This document shows positions 8,274 through 17,361 of a stretch of 64,000 nucleotides of DNA, piece by piece. The stretch's first letter is position 1, and each line of letters starts with the position of its first letter. The notes below the pieces were generated by a model. It made no database searches and had not been told where the DNA came from. It saw only the letters and a list, made by a program, of their open reading frames with translations. This DNA comes from Streptomyces brasiliensis. Lineage in GTDB: Bacteria > Actinomycetota > Actinomycetes > Streptomycetales > Streptomycetaceae. The stretch covers positions 45,921 through 109,920 of the forward strand of contig NZ_BMQA01000026.1 in NCBI RefSeq assembly GCF_014647875.1, read 5' to 3'. The translations under genes were made by a program, and so were the position numbers.

Positions 8274-9146
8274 TTACTTCAGCCCTCCTGCCGTGAGGCC
8301 GTCCACGATCCGCCGTTGGAAGAACAGCACGGCCACGACGAGCGGCAGGGTCACCACGACCCCGGCGGCCATCTGTGTGCCGAACGGCTGGTCGTACTTG
8401 TACTGGCCGGTGAAGAGGGACACGATCACGTTGGCCGTCATCATGTGACGGTCGTTCACCACACTGACGGCGATGAGGAATTCGTTCCAGGCGCTGATGA
8501 AGACGAGGATGGCCGTGGTGAAGACGCCCGGCGCGGCGAGCGGAAGCACGACCTTGCGAAACGCCTGCGCCGGTGTGCAGCCGTCGACCTGAGCTGCCTT
8601 CTCCAGCTCGGCGGGCATCTGGCGGAAGAACGCGGTGAGGTTCCACACGGCCAGCGGCAGGGCGAAGCTCATGCTCGGGACGATCATCGCCTGGTAGGTG
8701 TTGATCCAGCCGGCGTCCGTGAAGAGCCGCAACAGGGGGACCACCAGGATGATCGGCGGGAACATCGACGCCGCGATGATCAGCGTCAGGATCAGTGTCT
8801 TGCCGCGGAAGTGCAGCCGTGCCAGGGCGTATCCGGCGAAGATCCCGACGATCAGCGTGGCCGCGGTGGTCACCCCGGCGACGACGAGGCTGTTGACCAG
8901 GGCCCGGCCGAATCCGTTGTGCGGGTCGAAGGCCGCCGTGTAGTTGTCGACCGAGGCCGGCGCGGGCAGCGGCGCGTTCGAGAACTGGTCGGCCGGCCTG
9001 CGCAGGCTGGAGACCACCATCCAGTAGAACGGCGCGACGCAGTATGCGACGACCGCGGCGATGCCGAACCGCCGGGCCCAGGCTCCGCCCCCGCCGCCCC
9101 CGCTCACCCGGCGCTTCGAGAGTCGTGTGAGAGACAGCGTGCTCAT
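8274..9146 (-). CDS. ABC sugar permease, MalG-type
   Basis: A 290-residue integral membrane subunit of a carbohydrate ABC importer (CUT1 class), with six predicted hydrophobic segments. The cytoplasmic EAA loop reads LEKAAQVDGCTPAQAFRKVV, which contacts the ATPase. No ATPase gene is in the operon, so it probably uses a shared MsiK-type ATPase, as Streptomyces CUT1 systems do (inference). Its start overlaps the upstream permease stop by 4 bp (ATGA), giving translational coupling. Confidence 0.93.
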   Translation of the reverse strand: MSTLSLTRLSKRRVSGGGGGGAWARRFGIAAVVAYCVAPFYWMVVSSLRRPADQFSNAPLPAPASVDNYTAAFDPHNGFGRALVNSLVVAGVTTAATLIVGIFAGYALARLHFRGKTLILTLIIAASMFPPIILVVPLLRLFTDAGWINTYQAMIVPSMSFALPLAVWNLTAFFRQMPAELEKAAQVDGCTPAQAFRKVVLPLAAPGVFTTAILVFISAWNEFLIAVSVVNDRHMMTANVIVSLFTGQYKYDQPFGTQMAAGVVVTLPLVVAVLFFQRRIVDGLTAGGLK

Positions 9147-10096
9147 GGCTCACTCCTGGTGCCCCGGCCGAGCAGGTCGGCGCCGAACAGCTTCACGAAC
9201 GCGAGGGCGACGACGGCGATGTAGACGAACAGGACGGCCGCGTACGCCGCGGCCGAGCCGAAGCGCAGATTGGTCATTTCGTTGAAAGCGATCATCGACA
9301 GCGTCTCGACCGAGTGCTTGCGCGGCCCCACCAGGACGTACGGCAGGTCGAACATGCGCAGGACATCCAGGAGGCGGAACAGCACGGCGACCACGAGGGC
9401 GGGCCGGACCAGGGGCAGGGTGATCCGCCAGAAGACACGCCACGCGGAGGCGCCGTCGACGCGGGCGGCCTCGTACAGTTCACCGGGAATGATCTGCAGG
9501 CCGGCGAGGACGAGCAGGCCGATGAACGGTGCGGTCTTCCACGTGTCGGCGATGACCACGGACAGCCAGGCGTGGAACCCCTCACTGCTCCACAGCACTT
9601 GGGTGCCGAGGAGTTCGTTGGCGACTCCCTGGCTGTTGAAGATCCACTTCCAGAGCATGCCGGAGATCGCGGTGGGGATGGCCCAGGGCACGAGGACGGC
9701 GGCGCGGACGAGCGCGCGGCCCCGGAACGCACGGTGCATCACCAGGGCCATGGACACGCCGATGAGGACTTCGAGGGAGACCGAGGCCAGGGCGAACGAC
9801 GTGGTGTTCCACCAAGGCCGCAGCAGCCGGTCGTCCGTGAAGACGGTGGCGTAGTTGCCCATTCCGTAGTGAGAGGTGGTCGCCACAAAGCCGGTGCGCG
9901 GATCAATGCCTTCGGTGGACACCTGGAACGACAGCCGCAGAGCGGCCACCACCGGGTAGCCGATGACCAGGGCGAGGACCAGAAGCGTCGGCGAGAGCAG
10001 GGCCGCGGCCAGGCGGCCGGTCCCGGCCCGGCGCGAGGTGCGCGGGGGCCGGGACGCCGGGGCCGTGCGCCCCGGCGTCGAGGCGATGACGGTCAC
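9143..10096 (-). CDS. ABC sugar permease, MalF-type
   Basis: A 317-residue partner permease with a positively charged N-terminal tail, hydrophobic segments from about residue 33, and the EAA loop YEAARVDGASAWRVFWRITL near residue 225. The start is GTG, 12 nt after the stop of the binding-protein gene. With the MalG-type partner it forms the transmembrane pore of a CUT1 importer. Confidence 0.93.
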   Translation of the reverse strand: MTVIASTPGRTAPASRPPRTSRRAGTGRLAAALLSPTLLVLALVIGYPVVAALRLSFQVSTEGIDPRTGFVATTSHYGMGNYATVFTDDRLLRPWWNTTSFALASVSLEVLIGVSMALVMHRAFRGRALVRAAVLVPWAIPTAISGMLWKWIFNSQGVANELLGTQVLWSSEGFHAWLSVVIADTWKTAPFIGLLVLAGLQIIPGELYEAARVDGASAWRVFWRITLPLVRPALVVAVLFRLLDVLRMFDLPYVLVGPRKHSVETLSMIAFNEMTNLRFGSAAAYAAVLFVYIAVVALAFVKLFGADLLGRGTRSEP

Positions 10097-10108
10097 GAGC
10101 GGGCCCGC

Positions 10109-11464
10109 CTACTTCTCGGCGATCGCCGCAGAGAGGTTCTTCTGCATGTCGGCGAGGGCGGAGTCGACGGGCTTCGAGCCGCTCAGCGCGGCCGCGGCGC
10201 TCTCCTGAATGGCCGCCGTGGCGTCCCCGTAGTGCACCACGACCGGGCGGGGTGTCGCCGAGGCCAGTGACTGCTTCAGCGTGTCCAGGTACGGGAACTG
10301 CTTGCGCAGCGCCGGGTCGTCGTAGAGGTCGGTGTACGGCGGGGCCGCCGAGGTGACCTTCAGGTTGGTGCGGGCGTTCTCCTCGTTGGAGAAGAACTTG
10401 ATGAAGTCGAGCGCGGTCGCCTTGTGCTTGGCGAACTTGCTGATCGCGAGGTCGAGTCCGCCGAGGCTCGACCTGCCGGGCCCCGTGAGGCCGGGCAGCG
10501 GGGCGACGCCGAACTTGCCGGCGACCTTGCTGGAGCCGTCCTTGGCATTGGCCAGCGTCCACTGGTACGGCCACTGCCGGTGGAAAAGCAGCTTGCCCGC
10601 CTGAAAGGCACGCCGGCCGTCCTCCTCCTGATAGGTGGCGGCCTGCTGGGGGATGGTGCCGTCCTTGAAGCCGTCGACGAGGAACTGAAGGCCCTTCTTG
10701 GCGGCTTCAGTGTCGACCGTCGCCTTGCCCTTGGCATCGACGACACTGCCGCCTGCGGAGGCCACGGCCTCGGAGAAGTTGACGGTGAGCCCCTCGTACT
10801 TGTCGAACTGACCGGCGTAGCAACCGATGCCCTTGCCCTCGGGGAGCCCGCGGACCTTCGCGCAGTCCTGCTTCATCTCGGCCCAGGTGGTGGGTGGTTG
10901 GGCGCCGATCTTGTCGAGCAGGTCCGTGCGGTAGAAGAGCAGTCCGGCGTTGGTGTTGAACGGGATCGCGTACTGTCTGCCGAAGTAGTTTCCGGTCTTC
11001 ACGACGGCGGGGATCATCTTGCCGAGCGGGAACTCCTTGGCCGGCAGCTCGTCGATCCACTGGTTCGCGGCGAACTCGGCAACCCAGATCGGGTCGAGGT
11101 TGAGCACGCTGTAGGCGTCCGACTTGGTCTGGGCGTTCTGGATGAACTGCTGACGCTGTTGGTCGGCGCTCTCGGGCAGTTCGACAAGGGTGACCTTCTC
11201 GGCGGGGTGCTGCTTGTTCCAGCGGTCCAGCTGCCCTTGCAAGGTGCCGGTGGTGTCCTTGCCCGTGGCGAGGGTGATCGGGCCGCGGTCGTTCGATTTC
11301 TTCGGGCCGTCCTTGGAGTCGGACGAACCCGAGTCGCCGCATCCGGCGAGCACCGATGCGCACACCATTGCGGCCATGACCGCCGCGGCCCGCGGCCGCG
11401 GCCTCGTTCCCCCGTGACCCGCGGGTGTCCGCCCCACACCCAACACGATCCGCAACGAACTCAC
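10109..11464 (-). CDS. Extracellular sugar-binding lipoprotein of ABC importer
   Basis: A 451-residue family-1 extracellular solute-binding protein. The N-terminus has basic residues, a hydrophobic stretch and the lipobox VLAGC, so it is lipid-anchored on the outer face of the membrane. The body is a two-lobed binding protein (e.g. QWPYQWTLANAKDGSS). GTG 11464 is chosen because GAGGAGGG stands just upstream and gives a normal-length signal peptide. A longer frame runs to 11626 but would bury the signal. It is the first gene of the operon and has two putative LacI operators upstream. Confidence 0.93.
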   Translation of the reverse strand: MSSLRIVLGVGRTPAGHGGTRPRPRAAAVMAAMVCASVLAGCGDSGSSDSKDGPKKSNDRGPITLATGKDTTGTLQGQLDRWNKQHPAEKVTLVELPESADQQRQQFIQNAQTKSDAYSVLNLDPIWVAEFAANQWIDELPAKEFPLGKMIPAVVKTGNYFGRQYAIPFNTNAGLLFYRTDLLDKIGAQPPTTWAEMKQDCAKVRGLPEGKGIGCYAGQFDKYEGLTVNFSEAVASAGGSVVDAKGKATVDTEAAKKGLQFLVDGFKDGTIPQQAATYQEEDGRRAFQAGKLLFHRQWPYQWTLANAKDGSSKVAGKFGVAPLPGLTGPGRSSLGGLDLAISKFAKHKATALDFIKFFSNEENARTNLKVTSAAPPYTDLYDDPALRKQFPYLDTLKQSLASATPRPVVVHYGDATAAIQESAAAALSGSKPVDSALADMQKNLSAAIAEK

Positions 11465-11548
11465 CGTGCCCTCCTCGCTGTTGATCTGCAGGTCGCGGGC
11501 CACACCACAACACGGCTCCCGGCGGCGGCTCGTCGACGACGCAACCCG

Positions 11549-11563
11549 ATTTGATCGTTCAAG
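11549..11563 (+). promoter_or_regulatory. Putative LacI operator in the ABC operon promoter
   Basis: ATTTGATCGTTCAAG lies about 85 bp upstream of the binding-protein start. Thirteen of its 15 bases equal the distal copy at 11684-11698, and it resembles the site before the LacI gene. Confidence 0.55.
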
Positions 11564-11683
11564 ATGGCCTCGGGAGCGCGTCCCGTCAACCCCCCGGGAA
11601 GGCAATATTCCCTCTCCAACTGACACTTCCGCGCCGCTTCAGGACCGTCCAGGCTGTTCCATCCTTTCCGTCGCCCATCAGAA

Positions 11684-11698
11684 ATTTGATCGTTCATA
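11684..11698 (+). promoter_or_regulatory. Second putative LacI operator, upstream
   Basis: ATTTGATCGTTCATA lies 135 bp (about 13 helical turns) upstream of the proximal copy. Two phased sites would allow looping by a LacI dimer of dimers. This is inferred; no footprint is known. Confidence 0.5.
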
Positions 11699-11914
11699 TA
11701 CGGCTTGCCCGTTCGGGAAGCCTGCTTCCGGCGGTCCGGCAGCACGACGTAGACACGGGAGTCGGCGGACAAGGAACACACCGATCAGGCGGCCGCGCCT
11801 GCCAGGGGGATCAGTCCGCGACCGCGACAGACAGTCTGTGCCACCAGTGACCGCAGTCATCGGAGCAGAAGCGCTCGAGACGGCGTCGGTCGGCACGTGG
11901 CGCACGGCGGTCTG

Positions 11915-11933
11915 TTATGCACCGCGTGCATAA
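11915..11933. promoter_or_regulatory. Perfect palindrome upstream of the CYP199-like operon
   Basis: TTATGCACCGCGTGCATAA has 8-bp perfect arms and a 3-bp centre, 56 bp before the P450 start. It contains a T-N11-A core (T918 to A930 of the 11 kb block), the LysR-type box. The operon ends with a LysR gene, so this is its likely binding site. Confidence 0.55.
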
Positions 11934-11989
11934 AGCCGCATGTAAATCATTCACTTGTTGGATGTCAGGTAAGTCTCTTCACTGGTGCC

Positions 11990-13162
11990 ATGACCATCCC
12001 ACCCGCTTCCGGCATCGACCTCTTCGCCGACGAGGTCGTGCTCGATCCCTATCCGGTGTACGCCGGCCTACGGGAACAGGGCTCCGTCGTCCACCTCCCG
12101 AAGAACGACGTCTACGTGCTGACGCGGTACGACGCCATCCGTGGCGTACTCGCGGACTGGGAGTCGTTCTCCTCGACCTCGATCGGGTTCAACCCGACGG
12201 TCAACGAGGCGCTCACCGGCACCTCGCTCGCGTCCGATCCGCCGACGCACACCCAACTGCGTGCCACGCTCACCGAGAATCTCTCGCCGCGGGCGCTGCG
12301 TGGCCTGAAGGGCCAGATCGAGGCGAAGGCGGATGCTGCGGTCGCCGAGCTTGTCGAGAAGGGCTCCTTCGAGGCGATCGATGCCCTCGCTCGGGCATTC
12401 CCGCTGGAGGTCGTCGCGGACCTGATCGGCTTCACGGGGCACGTGCGCGACAACATGCTGCGCTGGGGGCAGGCCGCCATGCAGGTCATCGGTCCGATGA
12501 ACCAGCGCACGGCCGAGAGCTTCCCGATCGCCGGCGAGCTCTACGGCTGGTGCTCCCAAGTCAGGTCCGCCGACCTGGCCGAGGGGTCCGTGGGCCGCGG
12601 CATCTTCGACGCCGAGGCGCGTGGCGCCATCCCGCCGAACACGGCCGGCCACATCATCCACCAGTACCTCGGTGCCGGCGTCGACACCACGGTGTCGGCG
12701 CTCGGCAACATCGTCGCCCTCTTCGGCACGCACCCCGACCAACTCGAACTGGTCCGCGAGGACCCGTCGCTGGTGCCGGCGGCATTCAACGAGGTGCTGC
12801 GCTTCTGGACGCCCGTCCACGCCTGGGGCCGACGCGCCACCAAGAACGTCGACATCGACGGGATCGCCGTCCCCGCGGGTGCGCAGATCGCGATCCTGTT
12901 CGGCGCCGGCAACCGCGACCCCCGGCACTATCAGGACCCGGATGCGTTCCTGGTGAAGCGCAATCCGATCGACCATCTCTCGTTCGGCTACGGCCCGCAC
13001 GGCTGCGCGGGCCAGGGACTCGCCCGCCTGGAGGCTCACGCGGTGATCGAGGCGCTGTCCCGGCGCGTCAAGCGCCTCGTCGTCGGACCCGCGGTGCGCG
13101 TCCCCAGCAACATCACCCGGAGCATCGAGGAACTCCCCGTCCTGGAAGTGATTCCCGCATGA
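11990..13162 (+). CDS. Cytochrome P450, CYP199-like
   Basis: A 390-residue P450. Motifs are the I-helix GAGVDTTVSALG with the acid-Thr pair, and the haem loop FGYGPHGCAGQGLARLE near residue 335. The overall pattern (NRDPRHYQDPDAF, NPIDHLSFGYG) resembles CYP199-type enzymes, which demethylate or hydroxylate para-substituted benzoates. ATG 11990 gives a normal N-terminus; the frame extends further upstream without a good start. It overlaps the ferredoxin gene by 4 bp. The complete electron-transfer chain in the operon supports a dedicated catabolic role. Substrate assignment is inference from family. Confidence 0.92.
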   Translation: MTIPPASGIDLFADEVVLDPYPVYAGLREQGSVVHLPKNDVYVLTRYDAIRGVLADWESFSSTSIGFNPTVNEALTGTSLASDPPTHTQLRATLTENLSPRALRGLKGQIEAKADAAVAELVEKGSFEAIDALARAFPLEVVADLIGFTGHVRDNMLRWGQAAMQVIGPMNQRTAESFPIAGELYGWCSQVRSADLAEGSVGRGIFDAEARGAIPPNTAGHIIHQYLGAGVDTTVSALGNIVALFGTHPDQLELVREDPSLVPAAFNEVLRFWTPVHAWGRRATKNVDIDGIAVPAGAQIAILFGAGNRDPRHYQDPDAFLVKRNPIDHLSFGYGPHGCAGQGLARLEAHAVIEALSRRVKRLVVGPAVRVPSNITRSIEELPVLEVIPA

Positions 13163-13347
13163 AGATCGTTCTTGACCGGCCCCGCTGTGAGGGTCACGGC
13201 CTGTGTGAGGAAGCGGCCCCACAGCTCATGCACCTCGACGACGAGGGCGAGTTGGTGCTCGACCGCGAGGAGGTCGGCGAAGCCGACGCGGCTCTGGCGC
13301 ACGCCGCTGTGCGTATGTGTCCGGTCGCGGCGCTGAGGGTCGCATGA
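13159..13347 (+). CDS. Ferredoxin (3Fe-4S type) for the P450
   Basis: A 62-residue ferredoxin with cysteines at CEGHGLC (residues 10-16) and CP near residue 53. The first motif lacks one of the four usual ligands, which is the signature of 3Fe-4S ferredoxins that serve actinobacterial P450s. It overlaps both the P450 stop and the reductase start by 4 bp, so the three are translated together. Confidence 0.93.
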   Translation: MKIVLDRPRCEGHGLCEEAAPQLMHLDDEGELVLDREEVGEADAALAHAAVRMCPVAALRVA

Positions 13348-14486
13348 TCGGCGGCTCGATCGACCGCGTCGTTGTCGTCGGCAACGGGATTGCCGGGCTC
13401 ACCGCGGCCGATACCCTCCGTGAGGCCGGCTTCGACGGCGAGTTGACCGTCGTCGGCGGCGAACCGCACCCGGCGTACAGCCGCCCGGCCTTGTCGAAGG
13501 CTCTCTTGCTCGACAGCGGTGACCTGTCGTCTCACGAGCTTCCGCCGGCCGGCCACGGGGGGACCCAACTCCTGGGCGTACGTGCGACCGGACTCCGCCT
13601 CGATCGTCGGCTCGTCATTCTGGACGACGGTACGGCTCTGCCGTACGACCGCGTCGTCCTTGCCACTGGCTCCCGGGCGCGGCGATTGTCCGACCTTCCC
13701 GAGGAGCTCACCTTGCGTGGCCTCGATGACGCGCTGTCCCTGCGAAGCCGGTTGGCGGGCCGGCCGCCGGTCGTGGTGGTGGGCGGGGGCCCGCTCGGGA
13801 TGGAGATCGCCTCGGGGTGCCTGGCCGCGGGCTGTCGGGTCACCCTCGTCTCCCAAGGCGTGCCGCTGATCCTCCAGTTCGGTCCGTACCTGGCCGGCGT
13901 CTTCGTCAAGGCCGCCCTGGACCTCGGGCTCACCATCGTCCAGACCGGGTCGGCACGGATCGAACAGCGTGAAGGGGGCGCCCGGGTCGTCCTTGACGAC
14001 GGCGCCGTCCTCGAGGCGGAGACGCTGGTGAGCGCCGTCGGCGACGTGCCCGACACGGAGTGGCTGGCGGACACGGGACTTGTGGCGAGGGGTGCCATCC
14101 ACGTCGACTCGTGTGGCCTTGTCCGCCCCGACATCGCAGCCGTCGGTGACCTCGCGGCGTTCCCGACTCCGTACGGCCGGCGCCGTATTCCCCTGTGGAG
14201 CAGTGCGATCGAGCAGGCGAAGGTCGCCGCCACCGCACTTGTTCGCGGCGAAGACGCGCCCCCGCTCCGGTTCCAGCCGTACTTCTGGACCGAGCAGTTC
14301 GGACTCAGTCTCAAGGCGGTGGGCCGGCTGCCGCTGCAGGGGGAACCGACGTACGTCGACGGAGGGCCCGGCGGTGGGCCGGCGTTGATGCGCTGGTCGC
14401 ACGAGGACGGCAGTGGTGTGGCCGCGGCGCTCAACTACCGGATCGCGATTCCCCGGCTGCGTCGTATGAGCCGGACTGCCGCGTAA
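13344..14486 (+). CDS. NAD(P)H-dependent ferredoxin reductase, FAD-binding
   Basis: A 380-residue pyridine-nucleotide-disulphide-type reductase (putidaredoxin reductase family). It has an N-terminal FAD Rossmann motif VVVGNGIAGLTAA, a second NAD(P) motif VVVVGGGPLGMEIA near residue 150, the FAD GD motif AAVGDLAAF near 265, and a C-terminal ferredoxin-interaction domain. It passes electrons from NAD(P)H to the adjacent ferredoxin. It ends 11 bp before the LysR gene. Confidence 0.93.
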   Translation: MIGGSIDRVVVVGNGIAGLTAADTLREAGFDGELTVVGGEPHPAYSRPALSKALLLDSGDLSSHELPPAGHGGTQLLGVRATGLRLDRRLVILDDGTALPYDRVVLATGSRARRLSDLPEELTLRGLDDALSLRSRLAGRPPVVVVGGGPLGMEIASGCLAAGCRVTLVSQGVPLILQFGPYLAGVFVKAALDLGLTIVQTGSARIEQREGGARVVLDDGAVLEAETLVSAVGDVPDTEWLADTGLVARGAIHVDSCGLVRPDIAAVGDLAAFPTPYGRRRIPLWSSAIEQAKVAATALVRGEDAPPLRFQPYFWTEQFGLSLKAVGRLPLQGEPTYVDGGPGGGPALMRWSHEDGSGVAAALNYRIAIPRLRRMSRTAA

Positions 14487-14497
14487 GGTTCGTCCCC

Positions 14498-15421
14498 ATG
14501 GGCGACGTCGGAGAGGGGGGCACGGGTTCGGGGCTGGATCGACTGGCATCGGTCAACCTCAACCTGTTGGTGCCCCTCCTCGCGCTCCTCGAGGAGCGTT
14601 CGGTGACCAGGGCGGCCGAGCGGGTCGGTCTGTCACAACCGGCTATGAGCCATGCGCTGACGAGGATGCGGCGGCTGCTGGGTGACGACCTCGTCATCCG
14701 GCAGGGGACAGGCGTCACGCTGACCCCGCGGGCGCTGGAGCTGATCGCGCCGCTGCGCAGTGCCCTGCAACAGACGGCACACATCGTGAACTTTCCGTGC
14801 TTCGATCCCGCCACGGATCGGCGCGTCATCACGATCGCCATGACGAACAGCACGGCGTTCGTCGTCGGCCCTCACCTGACGCGGCTCGTGGCGGAGCGTG
14901 CTCCTCACGCCACGTTGCGGCTGCGTACGATCACGGTGCCGACCGAGGCGACCTTCACGGACAAGGGCGTCGATGTCGTGCTGATCTCCGAGGGGCACTT
15001 CTCGCTGCACCCGCGCGAGCGGCTGTACGACGATCGTTGTGTGGTGGTGGCCTCAGCTGACACGCCACCGGAAGCCGGCGCCCTCGACCTCCTGACCACA
15101 CAGCCGCACATCGTCGTCGACACTGATCGGCGGGTCTTCCCCTATCCCGTGCTCGAGGACGAGGGCGTCCCCTACCGCGTCGGCCAACTGGTGTCCGACT
15201 TCCTGCTGGTCCCTTATCTGGTCGCACGCGCGGGCGGCGTCGCCCTCCTGCGCTTCCGGGTCGCCGACGCCATGCGGACGCTCGTCGACCTGCGGATCGA
15301 GGAGTTCCCGTTCCCGCTCCCCGGGCTCGGGATCGACATGGTCTGGAACCCTCGACTGGCTGATCAGTACTTCATCGAGTGGCTTCGGGCGCTGCTGTTC
15401 GACGTCGCAATGCATCTTTGA
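14498..15421 (+). CDS. LysR-family transcriptional regulator
   Basis: A 307-residue LTTR. The winged HTH at residues 20-75 reads FL-less variant LLALLEERSVTRAAERVGLS, followed by QPAMSHALTRMRRLLGDD. The effector-binding domain follows (HIVVDTDRRVFPYPVLEDEG). It is the fourth gene of the P450 operon rather than divergent, which is less common for LTTRs. The NodD/LinR-like layout suggests it senses an aromatic ligand (inference). The palindrome at 11915-11933 is its best candidate site. Confidence 0.9.
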   Translation: MGDVGEGGTGSGLDRLASVNLNLLVPLLALLEERSVTRAAERVGLSQPAMSHALTRMRRLLGDDLVIRQGTGVTLTPRALELIAPLRSALQQTAHIVNFPCFDPATDRRVITIAMTNSTAFVVGPHLTRLVAERAPHATLRLRTITVPTEATFTDKGVDVVLISEGHFSLHPRERLYDDRCVVVASADTPPEAGALDLLTTQPHIVVDTDRRVFPYPVLEDEGVPYRVGQLVSDFLLVPYLVARAGGVALLRFRVADAMRTLVDLRIEEFPFPLPGLGIDMVWNPRLADQYFIEWLRALLFDVAMHL

Positions 15422-15468
15422 CGCCGACGGCGTGCACTGCGGCGGATCAGGAAAGGAAAGGGGATCGG

Positions 15469-16077
15469 TCAGGTCAGCAGCCGCACCCAACTGGCGCTCA
15501 GCTCGTCGAGCATCTGCTCACGTGTGAGGTTCCAGTCGGCGCGATCCCAGTTCTGGGCGACGAAGTCGAGCTGGGCCATCGCAAGAACGCCCCTGAAGTG
15601 GCGTTGATGGGGCTGGAGCCGGCCGGCCTGCGACAGTCCGTCCTCGATGTCGCTGATGGCTTCCTCTATCCATCGTTCGACCAGGTCGGTGAGTTCTCGG
15701 TCGACCGCCGCGGCATCGCGGCCGATGCGAATGATCGGGCGGATGGCCGGCCAGCTGTCGGCGGTCCGCCGCAGCCACGCCGTGATCGCCTCCGGCGTCC
15801 CATCGGCGACGGTGGCGACGAGGTCCTTCGCCGTGGAGCCGTGCTCGGGGGAGCGGACGCGCTGCAGCGCCTCGTTGAGCCGCTCGTCGATGAGCGCCTT
15901 CATCAGTTCGCTGCGGGAAGGGAAGTATGCGTAGAAGGTCACTCGTGTGGTGCCCGCCGCGGTCGCGATGTCGTCGACCGTGGTGGCGGCGTACCCCTTC
16001 GACTTGAACAGCTCGAGCCCTGAGTCCAGCAGCAGGCGGCGCGTCATCTGCTTCTGCGCCTCACGAAGGTTCGCCAT
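15469..16077 (-). CDS. TetR-family transcriptional regulator
   Basis: A 202-residue one-component repressor. The HTH at residues 10-55 reads TVDDIATAAGTTRVTFYAYF, and the rest is an all-helical ligand domain. It converges on the LysR gene with a 47-bp gap. A short inverted repeat (TACGT...ACGTA, 16101-16117) upstream may be its own operator. Target genes are not obvious. Confidence 0.88.
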   Translation of the reverse strand: MANLREAQKQMTRRLLLDSGLELFKSKGYAATTVDDIATAAGTTRVTFYAYFPSRSELMKALIDERLNEALQRVRSPEHGSTAKDLVATVADGTPEAITAWLRRTADSWPAIRPIIRIGRDAAAVDRELTDLVERWIEEAISDIEDGLSQAGRLQPHQRHFRGVLAMAQLDFVAQNWDRADWNLTREQMLDELSASWVRLLT

Positions 16078-16402
16078 GGTCGCATCCTAACGCGTCGTTG
16101 TACGTTGAGCGGACGTATCGACTTGATGCGATACATGGCGCATGAAACTCTGACGAGAAGTAAGCCGATGCCTGCCGCTCATGCGTTTTTGGTGACGGGC
16201 AGGCGGGACCTGCACTCCCTGACCGCGCCGGCTGTGGTCTCAGTCATGCCCTGCCGATGCGGTAATGGCTTGGCTGGTCAGGGAGTTGGATGAGGTCATT
16301 CCGTACGCTGCGGCGTCGCGCCTCGCCATGCGCGCTCGGTACGGCCTACGGCACCATCGACAGAGATCGTCCCCGCAGGGGGGCGACTTCTGCGCGGCCG
16401 AC
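16078..16402. other. Gene-free gap between two TetR genes
   Basis: Only a possible 5-bp-arm inverted repeat at 16101-16117 stands out, as a TetR operator candidate. No convincing coding frame, RNA or repeat was seen. Confidence 0.4.
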
Positions 16403-17089
16403 TCACCCGCCTGGCGATCCATCACGGTCTGCGCGGGCGGGTCCTTCCGAGACCGGGAGGTGGCCGTGCAAGAGGAGGCTGACGAGCTGGTCCACCACCG
16501 CCTCGCCCGGCGGTATGCGGTTCACCGCGGCCAGGTACACGACCGTCCCGGAGTAGATGTCGACCATCAGTGACGTATCGGTGTCCGGCGGCAACCGGCC
16601 TTCGAGGCGGGCCTGCTCCAGCAGGTTCACGACCGACGCGCGGCGGGGTTCGATGAGCTCGGCGAAGGCTTTCGTGCCGGTGGGATCCTCGATCACGTCG
16701 GCGAGAAGCGCCGGGAGGATCAGGCAAGTGGGCATGGCGGAGACGAGCTCGATCGTGAGACGGACGGCGGTGCGCAGGTCGGCATCGAGGTCGCCGGTCT
16801 CGTGGATGGGAGGCAGGGGGACTTCCCCGCTGAGGGCCTCGATCACGAGTGCGGCCTTGTTCGGCCACCACCGGTAGATGGTGGCCTTGCTGACTCCGGC
16901 CCGCCGGGCGATACCTTCGAAGGCCAGCCGCTGGTATCCGACCTCGCCGAGGAGGTCTTTCGTGGCTCGGAGTACGGCTTCGTGAGACTCCCGGCGGCGC
17001 CGCCGCGAGTCAGGCGTGATGCGGTCGGGCTGGGCGTACTCAGGAGCCAAAGCGCTCTGATGGCCGTCCTGGGGTCTGGGAGTGTCCAC
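16403..17089 (-). CDS. TetR-family transcriptional regulator
   Basis: A 228-residue regulator with the HTH FEGIARRAGVSKATIYRWWP and a TetR_C-type ligand domain (AMPTCLILPALLADVIEDP). GTG 17089 has AAGGGAGG seven bases upstream, so I prefer it to the longer frame reaching 17197, which would cross the operator region. A perfect palindrome at 17154-17172 lies 65 bp upstream, between this gene and the rightward promoter of the Gly/His-rich protein, so it may control both. Confidence 0.88.
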   Translation of the reverse strand: MDTPRPQDGHQSALAPEYAQPDRITPDSRRRRRESHEAVLRATKDLLGEVGYQRLAFEGIARRAGVSKATIYRWWPNKAALVIEALSGEVPLPPIHETGDLDADLRTAVRLTIELVSAMPTCLILPALLADVIEDPTGTKAFAELIEPRRASVVNLLEQARLEGRLPPDTDTSLMVDIYSGTVVYLAAVNRIPPGEAVVDQLVSLLLHGHLPVSEGPARADRDGSPGG

Positions 17090-17121
17090 CGCATGCCTCC
17101 CTTGTGAGCCACTGGCACCCG

Positions 17122-17151
17122 TTGACTTTGCCCGGAAAATGGCTCTATGTT
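17122..17151 (+). promoter_or_regulatory. Sigma-70-type promoter reading right
   Basis: TTGACT (17122-17127) and TATGTT (17146-17151) are 18 bp apart. The TetR palindrome starts 3 bp after the -10, an ideal place to block transcription. It would drive the gene at 17362 with a long leader. Confidence 0.5.
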
Positions 17152-17153
17152 TA

Positions 17154-17172
17154 ACGAAACGGGGCGTTTCGT
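17154..17172. promoter_or_regulatory. TetR operator palindrome
   Basis: ACGAAACGGGGCGTTTCGT has perfect 8-bp arms around GGG. Its place between tetR and the divergent gene, right after a -10 box, fits a TetR-family operator. Confidence 0.65.
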
Positions 17173-17361
17173 ACCGTATGCTCCGTCTTGTACTCAATAG
17201 TAAGATCCGTAAGCCTGCCAGGAAACTGCTGCGACGATGTTCAGCACGTCCGGCGGGTGGGTCACTGCGCGTCAGACCCGCGCGCAGGATCTGGCGCGTA
17301 CGGGCGTTCCCCCCGAGTGCCCGAGATCCCTGTTCCGCCCCCCCGGAAGGGGGACATCATT

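Noticed and set aside
7518..9224. 568-codon open frame antisense to the GH65/permease genes
   Set aside because: Shadow of the real reverse-strand genes; composition is Arg/Gly/Asp/Val-rich noise typical of GC-rich antisense frames, with no motif.
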